From: Halomonas sp. QHL1 | Lineage (GTDB): Bacteria > Pseudomonadota > Gammaproteobacteria > Pseudomonadales > Halomonadaceae | Assembly: GCF_001882345.1 (NCBI RefSeq) | Contig: NZ_MINL01000001.1 | Location: forward strand, 3,096,419 to 3,160,418 | Direction: 5' to 3' | DNA length: 64,000 bases | Shown: positions 57,396-64,000 of the stretch, in pieces | Numbering within the stretch: the first letter of the stretch is position 1 | Layout: every line of letters starts with the position of its first letter | Translations under genes and position numbers: made by a program | Notes under the pieces: model-generated | Told to the model about the DNA's origin: nothing | Databases searched by the model: none | Seen by the model: only the letters and a program-made list of their open reading frames with translations

Positions 57396-58310
57396 ATGAA
57401 ATCAATTTTGGACATGTCCTCTACACGAACCGCAGAAAATGCTTTTCAACTGCGTTGCGGACGCCATCTGCTGGATCTCTCCTTTCCCCGGGTAATGGGC
57501 ATTCTCAATGTCACCCCGGACTCTTTTTCCGATGGCGGTCAGCATGTGGCACTGGATGACGCTCTGCGCCACGCCGAGCGGATGCTGGCCGAAGGGGCGG
57601 CGATAATAGACGTGGGTGGCGAGTCGACTCGCCCTGGAGCTACCCCTGTCAGTCCCCAGGAAGAGCTGGATCGGGTGGCGCCGGTAGTGGAGGTCCTGGT
57701 GCGCGAGCTGGATGCGCTGGTATCGGTGGATACCAGCTGCCCGACGGTCATCCGCGAGGCGAGCGAGCTGGGCGCTGGAATGATTAACGATGTGCGCGCG
57801 TTAGAGCGGGAGGGGGCTCTGCTGGCCGCGGTGGGTAGTGGTCTGCCCGTCTGCTTGATGCATCGCCAGGGTGAGCCGCAAGATATGCAGCAGTCACCCG
57901 CTTATCAGCGCCCGATCGAGGAGGAAGTGGCTGACTATTTGTCACGCCGGATTGCCGAATGCGAAGCGGCCGGTCTGCGCCGTAATCGATTATTGATAGA
58001 TCCAGGTTTTGGCTTCGGCAAAACCGTCGAGCACAATCTACGCTTACTCAAATACATGGAGGTTCTTCAGTCACTTGAGCTTCCATTGCTGGTGGGTGTG
58101 TCACGCAAGAGTATGATTGGTAAAGTGTTGGGCCGCCCGGTAGAGGAACGTCTGCCCGGTGGCTTGGCGCTCGCTGCCATGGCGGTTGAGCGTGGGGCAA
58201 ATATTTTGCGCGTGCATGATGTGGCTGCAACAGTAGATGCAGTCAATATGGCATGGGCGGTACTACAAGAAGGCTGCGAGCCGCCGCTAAACAAGGAGTT
58301 TGACGCATGA
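57396..58310 (+). CDS. folP: dihydropteroate synthase
   Basis: A 304-residue folate enzyme that joins pterin pyrophosphate and p-aminobenzoate. It has [15 protein letters not shown] (about 34-48), [11 protein letters not shown] and [11 protein letters not shown]. It is the target of sulfonamides. The N-terminus is longer than in E. coli (282); an ATG at 57414 is an alternative start. It overlaps glmM by ATGA, the usual folP-glmM pair. Confidence 0.97.
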   Translation: MKSILDMSSTRTAENAFQLRCGRHLLDLSFPRVMGILNVTPDSFSDGGQHVALDDALRHAERMLAEGAAIIDVGGESTRPGATPVSPQEELDRVAPVVEVLVRELDALVSVDTSCPTVIREASELGAGMINDVRALEREGALLAAVGSGLPVCLMHRQGEPQDMQQSPAYQRPIEEEVADYLSRRIAECEAAGLRRNRLLIDPGFGFGKTVEHNLRLLKYMEVLQSLELPLLVGVSRKSMIGKVLGRPVEERLPGGLALAAMAVERGANILRVHDVAATVDAVNMAWAVLQEGCEPPLNKEFDA

Positions 58311-59656
58311 CAAGGCGCTATTTTGGGACGGATGGTATTCGCGGTACGGTGGGTAAGTCGCCGATTACCGCCGATTTTATGCTCAAATTGGGCTGGGCGG
58401 CGGGGCAGGTGCTGCGCCGCGATAAAGGCCGAACGCGTGTACTAATCGGCAAAGATACGCGGATCTCCGGCTATATGTTCGAATCCGCTCTAGAAGCAGG
58501 GCTTTCCGCGGCAGGTGTCGATGTATCGCTGCTAGGGCCAATGCCCACGCCGGGCATTGCCTACCTAACGCGCACATTTCGTGCCGATGCGGGCATTGTC
58601 ATTTCGGCATCGCACAATCCGTTTGATGATAACGGCATCAAGTTCTTTTCCGCGGAGGGCAAGAAGCTCCCCGATGAGACAGAAGATCGTATTGAGGCGA
58701 TGTTAGAGGCGCCGCTGACCACGGCTGAAGCGGCGCAGCTGGGTAAAGCGACGCGCATCGACGACGCTGCAGGCCGTTACATCGAGTTTTGCAAATCGAC
58801 TCTGCCTGATCGGCTTAGCTTGCACGGTCTCAAAATCGTCTTAGATTGTGCTCACGGTGCCACTTACCATATCGCGCCTAATGTGTTCCGCGAGCTGGGG
58901 GCTGATGTCACCACTATTGGCTCTGCGCCCGATGGGTTAAACATTAACCAGCAGGTGGGCTCAACGCACCCCGCGGCTCTGCGTGCTGCCGTGATTCAGC
59001 AAAATGCTGATTTGGGGATCGCTTTTGATGGCGATGGCGATCGTCTGTTGATGGTGGACGGCGACGGTCGTGAAGTCGACGGCGACGACATTCTCTATCT
59101 GATTGCCCGAGATCGCCACGAGCGTGGTTTGCTTCAAGGCGGCGTAGTGGGCACGGTGATGTCAAATTTTGGCTTAGCGATGGCACTTGATAAGCTGGGG
59201 ATCCCCTTTGAGCGAGCTAAAGTGGGTGATCGCTTTGTGATGGAGCGCATGGCAGTCAATGGGTGGGAGCTAGGCGGTGAGTCGTCGGGGCATATTGTCT
59301 GCGGTCACGTGCAGACCACCGGCGACGGAGTCGTTTCTGCGTTGCAGGTTTTGGCACTAATGATGCGTGAGCAGAAGAGCCTGCCGACACTCTTAAAAGA
59401 GCTGGAGAAAGTGCCCCAGGCGCTGGTTAACGTGCGTTTGCCCGCCCATGCCAGCGCAAAAGAGGTCATGGAGTCTACGGCACTTCAACAGGCGGTGGCT
59501 GCGTTAGAGCATGAGTTAGGCGATGAGGGTCGAGTGCTGCTACGCCCATCAGGTACTGAACCGCTAATTCGTGTGATGGTGGAGGGGCGCGCCCATTTGG
59601 ATGTCGACCAATTGGCACGCACTTTGGCTGGTCAAGTTCAGGCACTGCTCGATTAA
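58307..59656 (+). CDS. glmM: phosphoglucosamine mutase
   Basis: A 449-residue alpha-D-phosphohexomutase converting glucosamine 6-phosphate to the 1-phosphate for peptidoglycan and LPS. The start [10 protein letters not shown], the active-site serine S102 in ISASHNP, the Mg loop DGDGDR (about 244-249) and the C-terminal [15 protein letters not shown] are all present. It is translationally coupled to folP. Confidence 0.98.
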   Translation: MTRRYFGTDGIRGTVGKSPITADFMLKLGWAAGQVLRRDKGRTRVLIGKDTRISGYMFESALEAGLSAAGVDVSLLGPMPTPGIAYLTRTFRADAGIVISASHNPFDDNGIKFFSAEGKKLPDETEDRIEAMLEAPLTTAEAAQLGKATRIDDAAGRYIEFCKSTLPDRLSLHGLKIVLDCAHGATYHIAPNVFRELGADVTTIGSAPDGLNINQQVGSTHPAALRAAVIQQNADLGIAFDGDGDRLLMVDGDGREVDGDDILYLIARDRHERGLLQGGVVGTVMSNFGLAMALDKLGIPFERAKVGDRFVMERMAVNGWELGGESSGHIVCGHVQTTGDGVVSALQVLALMMREQKSLPTLLKELEKVPQALVNVRLPAHASAKEVMESTALQQAVAALEHELGDEGRVLLRPSGTEPLIRVMVEGRAHLDVDQLARTLAGQVQALLD

Positions 59657-59686
59657 ACATGCTTAACCAACCAGCACAGCAAAACG

Positions 59687-59725
59687 GTTCAGCAAACTTG
59701 TTTAGTAAACATGTTTCGCAAACCC
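59687..59725. repeat. three 13 bp tandem units before tpiA
   Basis: GTTCAGCAAACTT (59687-59699), GTTTAGTAAACAT (59700-59712) and GTTTCGCAAACCC (59713-59725). Each holds an imperfect GTTT-N3-AAAC dyad. They lie between glmM and tpiA, about 80-115 bases before the tpiA start. Confidence 0.7.
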
Positions 59726-59803
59726 AGCCTGTGGTTATAACAGCGGTTGTCTTGACAAGGCCGCTCCTATACCATTTCGCTCCACCTTGAGTGAGGAGAG
59801 TCG

Positions 59804-60553
59804 ATGCGTACGCCTTTAATTGCCGGCAACTGGAAAATGAACGGTTCCGTGGCGTTGATCAATGAATTCGGCCAGGCCTTCTCCGCCGCCGTATCGCCAA
59901 CGAGCGTGGATGTCGTTATTATTCCGCCGTTCCCCTATTTGGATGCAGCGCGCCATGCGTTTGAAGGTACGGTGCTATCATTAGGCGCGCAAACGCTGAA
60001 CCCTATTCACTCTGGGGCGCATACCGGCGAAGTGAGTGGCCGCATGCTAAAAGAGTTTGCGGTCTCTTATGTATTGGTGGGGCACTCCGAGCGACGCCAG
60101 CTTTATAAAGAGAGCGATGAACAAATTTTCGCGCGTCTATTGGCAGCGTTAAGCTTCGATCTCAAGCCGATCCTTTGTGTGGGCGAGTCTCTAGAGGAGC
60201 GTGACGCAGGTCGCACGATGGATGTTGTGCTTCGTCAAGTGGGCTATGTAATGTCCCGCTTAGAGCCCGATCAGCGCAAGCAGGTCGTGATTGCCTATGA
60301 GCCCGTTTGGGCCATTGGCACTGGGCGCACGGCGACGCCCGAGCAAGCACAGGACGTTATGGCAGGCATTCGCGCCTACCAAGCGGGTTTTGATAAGGGG
60401 CTCGCTGAACAACTGCGTTTGCTTTACGGCGGCAGTATGAACGCAAGCAATGCGGCTGAGCTGCTCGCTCAGCCAGATATCGACGGCGGTCTAGTGGGCG
60501 GAGCCTCACTCAAGATCGATGATTTTTATGCCATTTGTCAGTCAGCAGGATAA
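59804..60553 (+). CDS. tpiA: triosephosphate isomerase
   Basis: A 249-residue TIM barrel interconverting DHAP and glyceraldehyde 3-phosphate. N-terminal AGNWKMNG, catalytic H94 (VGHSERR) and E166 ([11 protein letters not shown]), and phosphate loop [16 protein letters not shown] precedes the ATG. It sits between glmM and secG, a conserved order in gammaproteobacteria. Confidence 0.98.
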   Translation: MRTPLIAGNWKMNGSVALINEFGQAFSAAVSPTSVDVVIIPPFPYLDAARHAFEGTVLSLGAQTLNPIHSGAHTGEVSGRMLKEFAVSYVLVGHSERRQLYKESDEQIFARLLAALSFDLKPILCVGESLEERDAGRTMDVVLRQVGYVMSRLEPDQRKQVVIAYEPVWAIGTGRTATPEQAQDVMAGIRAYQAGFDKGLAEQLRLLYGGSMNASNAAELLAQPDIDGGLVGGASLKIDDFYAICQSAG

Positions 60554-60557
60554 CGCC

Positions 60558-60917
60558 ATGCAAGTTGCAATTCTTATGATTCATGTGGTGATTGCGGTCG
60601 CCCTGGTGGTACTCATTCTGCTTCAGCAGGGTAAAGGTGCCGAAGCCGGTGCGGCTTTCGGGGGCGGTGCATCACAAACCGTGTTTGGTTCGCGGGGCAG
60701 CGGTAATTTCTTGTCGCGCACCACGGCTTTGTTGGCGGCGGGTTTCTTCGCCACCTCAATGGCGCTAGCTTACTTTGCCACCCAGGCAGGCCAGGCACCC
60801 GAAGCGGGCATCCCCGATTCGCGTCTGATCGAACAGCAGCAAAGCGTCCCCACGCTTGACGACAGGCCTGCGGATGTGGATAATACCGCGCCAGTGCTAG
60901 AGGAAAGCGGCGAGTAA
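60558..60917 (+). CDS. secG: preprotein translocase subunit SecG
   Basis: A 119-residue SecYEG subunit with two TM segments (about 3-24 and 55-75) and the loop [25 protein letters not shown]. The C-terminus is acidic and Gln/Pro-rich. The ATG at 60558 is chosen by homology; an earlier frame start overlaps tpiA. It precedes tRNA-Leu as in E. coli. Confidence 0.95.
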   Translation: MQVAILMIHVVIAVALVVLILLQQGKGAEAGAAFGGGASQTVFGSRGSGNFLSRTTALLAAGFFATSMALAYFATQAGQAPEAGIPDSRLIEQQQSVPTLDDRPADVDNTAPVLEESGE

Positions 60918-60991
60918 GTTGTACTCGTTGTTTAGATTGTTTAGGCAGAAAAATTGTTTAAACATAAAGAGTTTCTTTAGCCTCCCCTGAT

Positions 60992-61078
60992 GCCGAAGTG
61001 GTGGAATTGGTAGACACGCTATCTTGAGGGGGTAGTGACCGTATGGTCGTGCGGGTTCAAGTCCCGCCTTCGGCACCA
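60992..61078 (+). tRNA. tRNA-Leu (anticodon GAG)
   Basis: An 87-nt class II tRNA with CCA encoded. Acceptor GCCGAAG/CTTCGGC, anticodon stem CTATC/GGTAG (one T-G pair) with loop TTGAGGG, a long variable arm and the T-arm GCGGGTTCAAGTCCCGC. Same position relative to secG as in E. coli. Confidence 0.96.
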
Positions 61079-61171
61079 TCTGTTTTGCTGGCTCGCCAGC
61101 TTCCCAGAACGTTTCTTTCGTTACCAGAATGCCAGTTTGGCACCTGCGATGAAAAAGACAGCTTTAAGTAA

Positions 61172-61219
61172 GTGGTTCTTGAAGCAAATAGTACTTGAAG
61201 CAAGTAGTTCTTGACGTAA
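61172..61219. repeat. three degenerate 16 bp tandem units at the initiator tRNA promoter
   Basis: GTGGTTCTTGAAGCAA (61172-61187), ATAGTACTTGAAGCAA (61188-61203) and GTAGTTCTTGACGTAA (61204-61219). The third contains the -35 element TTGACG of the tRNA promoter; the two upstream copies have TTGAAG at the same place. Confidence 0.75.
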
Positions 61220-61239
61220 GTAGCTTTAGTGTCTATTAT
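61211..61239 (+). promoter_or_regulatory. sigma70 promoter of initiator tRNA
   Basis: TTGACG (61211-61216), a 17-base spacer and TATTAT (61234-61239), 17 bases before the tRNA 5' end. Confidence 0.75.
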
Positions 61240-61255
61240 CGTCGACCTAGATTGA

Positions 61256-61332
<77 letters not shown>

Positions 61333-61672
61333 TTTTCTAGTGGCATGTGATGAGTTGTTTTCTTTGAGAAAACAGTCATTGGTACCAGGTGTAGCCTGCT
61401 ACATGTTGCTAATATGGTACTCAAGGTTTCTTTTAAAAAGCCCCTTCCAGTGAAGGGGCTTTTTGTTAGCAGCTTTTAGCTAGCAAAGGCGCTTGGTTGC
61501 TGTTGTATCGGCGCCCGCTTTGTTGGCAAAAATATCGTTAGCACGAATATCTTAATAGCGGATGTCGTCCGGAAAACCGGAGACACATTCCCGAGTAACG
61601 CCAATCAGCCACCTAGCTTTTCTAATAACTCCTGGCCAGGTGCCTGATGCAACGGCTATAGGAGCTTTGTCT
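61333..61672. other. spacer between tRNA-fMet and rimP
   Basis: It holds the terminator at 61435-61464 and then about 200 bases before the rimP GTG. No other gene is seen; a promoter for rimP-nusA-infB is expected here but was not fixed. Confidence 0.5.
61435..61464 (+). terminator. rho-independent terminator after tRNA-fMet
   Basis: AAAAAGCCCCTTC, loop CAGT, GAAGGGGCTTTTT, a 13 bp perfect stem including the A/T run. Confidence 0.92.
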
Positions 61673-62134
61673 GTGGCCACTAAACACGCTGCGCTTCACG
61701 CGCTGATCGAACCTGTTGTTGCTGCCATGGGCTTTGAGCTATGGGGCATCGACCATCTTTCCCAGGGCAAAAACTCGCGGCTGGTGATCTATATCGAGCG
61801 CGAGAGTGGTGTCAGCGTGGAAGACTGCGCAGATATTAGCCGCCAAGTCAGTGCTGTTATGGATGTAGAAGACCCCATTGCCGGTGAGTACCGGTTGGAA
61901 GTCTCCTCGCCAGGCATGGCACGTCCCTTGTATTCCCTGGATCAGTTTACCCGCTTTCAAGGTCATCACGTCGCGCTGAAACTGCGCACTGCCTTTGATG
62001 GGCGGCGCAAGTATCAAGGGCTTTTGGTCGGTGTTGAGGGGGATGAAGTACTGCTGCAACTGGATGGCGAAGAGTACTGCTTTCCAATTGAGAGTATTGA
62101 TTCAGCTCACATTGTACCGCAGTTCGACGATTGA
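61673..62134 (+). CDS. rimP: ribosome maturation factor RimP
   Basis: A 153-residue protein for 30S maturation: LIEPVVAAMGFELWGID, then SVEDCADISRQVSAVMDVEDPI and YRLEVSSPGMARPL. The start is GTG at 61673, with GGAG nine bases ahead; a longer open frame (from 61562) is not supported by homology. First gene of rimP-nusA-infB. Confidence 0.96.
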   Translation: MATKHAALHALIEPVVAAMGFELWGIDHLSQGKNSRLVIYIERESGVSVEDCADISRQVSAVMDVEDPIAGEYRLEVSSPGMARPLYSLDQFTRFQGHHVALKLRTAFDGRRKYQGLLVGVEGDEVLLQLDGEEYCFPIESIDSAHIVPQFDD

Positions 62135-62206
62135 CCGGGTGGCGGCGCTGCCGGCAGGCTGCCGGGGTGATGCACATAAGGATAGGTTTTCTGGCGAGGC
62201 ATACGC

Positions 62207-63721
62207 ATGAGTAAAGAAATTTTAATGGTCGTTGACGCGATCTCCAATGAGAAGGGCGTCCCGCGTGATGTCATTTTCGAAGCGGTAGAAGCCGCTCTTG
62301 CGAGCGCGTCACGCAAGCGTTTTGAAAGAGAAGAAGCCAATGTGCGCGTGCATATTGACCGTCGCACTGGCGAATACGAAACCTTCCGCACTTGGACTGT
62401 GGTGGAAGATGACGAATTCGAAACGCCAGATTACGAAATTAAAGAGAGCATCGCCGAGCAGCGTGATCCACCGCTGAAGCTAGGCGATGTGGTCGAAAAA
62501 AGCATCGAAAACGCTTCGTTTGGCCGTATTGCTGCACAAACCGCCAAGCAGGTGATCGTACAGAAAGTGCGTGAAGCAGAGCGGGCCGAAGTCGTGCGCC
62601 AATATGCCGATCGCGAAGGCGAACTGGTTGCGGGCATCGTCAAAAAGACCACACGTGATGGCCTTATCATTGATTTGGGCGAAAACGCTGAGGCGTTTTT
62701 ACCGCGCAATGAAATGATTCACGGCGAGCGTTACCGCATGAACGAGCGGGTACGTGCCCTGTTGGTCAAAGTCGACCCAGACGCTCGTGGCGCCCAGCTC
62801 CAGCTATCGCGGACGTGTCCCGAACTGATTATTGAGCTGTTCAAAATCGAAGTACCTGAAATCGCTGAGCAGTTGATTGAGATCAAAGGTGCTGCTCGCG
62901 ACCCCGGTTCACGCGCCAAAATTGCGGTAAAAACCAATGATCGCCGCATTGATCCTGTCGGTGCGTGTGTGGGTATGCGCGGTTCGCGCGTTCAGGCGGT
63001 CTCTTCGGAGCTGCAAAACGAACGCGTTGATATCGTACTGTGGGACGATAATCCTGCCCAATTGGTAATTAACGCCATGGCGCCCGCCGATGTTGGGTCT
63101 ATCCTAGTGGACGAAGACGCTCACGCGATGGATGTGGCTGTGGCGCAGGACAACCTTGCTCAGGCCATTGGTCGGAGCGGTCAGAACGTGCGTTTGGCTT
63201 CTGAACTTACCGGCTGGCGGATTAATGTCATGACCGAAGAGGAAGCGGAGTCTAAGCGCGACCAAGAGATTGATAGCCTGGTTGACTCTTTTATTCAGCA
63301 CCTTGAAGTGGATGAAGACGTCGCTCGCCTGTTAGTGGAAGAGGGGTTCACTACCCTGGAAGAAGTCGCCTACGTGCCGATGGAAGAAATGCTCGAAATC
63401 GAAGAGTTCGATGAAGATATAGTAGAGCAGCTACGCGCACGTGCGAAAGACGAGCTGCTGACGATGGCAATTGCCTCGGAAGAAGCGCTAGACGGTGCCC
63501 AGCCAGCAGCTGATCTGCTGGAGATGGATGGCATGGAGCGCCACCTGGCCTTCATTCTGGCCAGTCGCGGCATTGTCACCATGGAAGATCTCGCCGAGCA
63601 GTCTGTCGACGATCTGGTCGATATCGAGGAGTTGGACGAAGCGCGCGCAGCGGCACTGATCATGACTGCCCGTGCGCCCTGGTTTGAAGTCGATGACGCA
63701 TCGGATTCGAACACACAGTAA
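62207..63721 (+). CDS. nusA: transcription termination/antitermination factor NusA
   Basis: A 504-residue NusA: N-terminal RNA polymerase-binding domain (1-130), S1 (about 135-200, [21 protein letters not shown]), two KH domains (about 205-345, with [16 protein letters not shown] and [13 protein letters not shown]), and two acidic repeats at the C-terminus (about 360-495) as in E. coli. It sits between rimP and infB. Confidence 0.98.
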   Translation: MSKEILMVVDAISNEKGVPRDVIFEAVEAALASASRKRFEREEANVRVHIDRRTGEYETFRTWTVVEDDEFETPDYEIKESIAEQRDPPLKLGDVVEKSIENASFGRIAAQTAKQVIVQKVREAERAEVVRQYADREGELVAGIVKKTTRDGLIIDLGENAEAFLPRNEMIHGERYRMNERVRALLVKVDPDARGAQLQLSRTCPELIIELFKIEVPEIAEQLIEIKGAARDPGSRAKIAVKTNDRRIDPVGACVGMRGSRVQAVSSELQNERVDIVLWDDNPAQLVINAMAPADVGSILVDEDAHAMDVAVAQDNLAQAIGRSGQNVRLASELTGWRINVMTEEEAESKRDQEIDSLVDSFIQHLEVDEDVARLLVEEGFTTLEEVAYVPMEEMLEIEEFDEDIVEQLRARAKDELLTMAIASEEALDGAQPAADLLEMDGMERHLAFILASRGIVTMEDLAEQSVDDLVDIEELDEARAAALIMTARAPWFEVDDASDSNTQ

Positions 63722-63748
63722 ACAGGTCACGGGCTGAGGAGGGTCAAT

Positions 63749-64000
63749 ATGTCAGATATGACAGTTAAAGATTTCGCAGGAAAGGTGGGCCGTGATGTGC
63801 CTCGCCTACTAGAGCAAATGAAAGAAGCGGGTTTAAAGCACGCTTCTGAAAGCGATGCTGTATCTGAAGAAGATAAGCAGAAGCTGCTGAGTTTCTTGAA
63901 GAAGAGCCACGGCGGTAGCGACACCGCTGAAGCAGGCAAAAACCGCATCACGCTGACGCGCAAAACCCGTAGCCGTATCAATACCGGCGAACGCGGTAAA
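63749..64000 (+). CDS. infB: translation initiation factor IF-2 (N-terminal part, cut by the window)
   Basis: Only the first 84 codons are in the window. [16 protein letters not shown] and [10 protein letters not shown] form the N-terminal IF2 subdomain, followed by [20 protein letters not shown] lies ahead of the ATG. The GTPase part lies beyond the right edge. Confidence 0.95.
   Translation, partial: MSDMTVKDFAGKVGRDVPRLLEQMKEAGLKHASESDAVSEEDKQKLLSFLKKSHGGSDTAEAGKNRITLTRKTRSRINTGERGK

Noticed and set aside
59740..59780. TTGACA before tpiA as a promoter
   Set aside because: The nearest TATA-like element (TATACC) is only 10 bases downstream; no acceptable -10 at 16-18 bases.
60897..61079. 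Minus-strand frame over tRNA-Leu beginning MVPKAGLEPARP
   Set aside because: Classic false protein from the tRNA 3' end.

Overview
The window is a chromosomal segment of a gammaproteobacterium, most probably a Halomonas-type member of the Halomonadaceae. The evidence is the gene order (carAB-greA-yhbY-rlmE-ftsH-folP-glmM-tpiA-secG-tRNA-Leu-tRNA-fMet-rimP-nusA-infB, and smpB-ratA-rnfH-bamE-fur-recN-grpE-dnaK-dnaJ), a Pseudomonas-like Fur with a single cysteine in the CxxC region, and an NhaD antiporter and TRAP transporter typical of halophiles. The species call is inference. No insertion sequence, prophage, CRISPR array or rRNA operon was seen.

Layout. 1-1050: an unrecognised AT-richer gene beyond the 3' end of tRNA-Pro(CGG), possibly the edge of an island. 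1148-5756: ispB, divergent from rplU-rpmA, then obgE and proB. 5792-10059: a DUF1853 gene, then a PepSY protein divergent from a PepSY/response-regulator/histidine-kinase operon. 10079-18825: a probable phosphorus-starvation block (PhoD-like phosphatase, EAL-GGDEF protein, phnDCEE transporter, histidine phosphatase), with Pho-box-like repeats before the EAL-GGDEF gene and before phnD, followed by an NlpC/P60 lipoprotein. 19012-25648: two more PAS-GGDEF-EAL genes around small genes (SprA-like, DUF2835, ABM-like, GST). 25733-32154: nhaD, a TAXI-TRAP transporter, a BacA-like protein and a Ca/Na antiporter. 32524-34249: cold shock protein, ZinT and an LprI-like protein. 34328-43178: tmRNA and its partner smpB, then ratA-rnfH, bamE/fur, recN and the grpE-dnaK-dnaJ chaperone set with two sigma32-type promoters. 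43268-47639: an EamA exporter, a FecBCD-type iron transporter and DUF2218. 47720-64000: dapB, carAB-greA, yhbY, rlmE, ftsH, folP-glmM, tpiA, secG, two tRNAs, rimP-nusA and the start of infB.

How the genes work together. The right half is core metabolism and the translation/quality-control machinery (tmRNA-SmpB rescue, FtsH proteolysis, DnaKJ-GrpE folding, CarAB feeding pyrimidine and arginine synthesis). The left-centre is environmental response: phosphorus scavenging linked to cyclic-di-GMP enzymes, Na+/H+ and Ca2+/Na+ exchange, TRAP uptake, and zinc and iron acquisition.

The most unusual sequence-level signal is a set of about ten intergenic spots carrying three to five degenerate tandem copies of a short unit (8-22 bp, most often 16 bp). 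Each has a different sequence but similar architecture, and most lie just before a start codon or around a stop codon. Other points worth checking are a layered leader before carA, an initiator tRNA whose 1-72 mismatch is U-U, and Pho-box-like sites before a cyclic-di-GMP gene.
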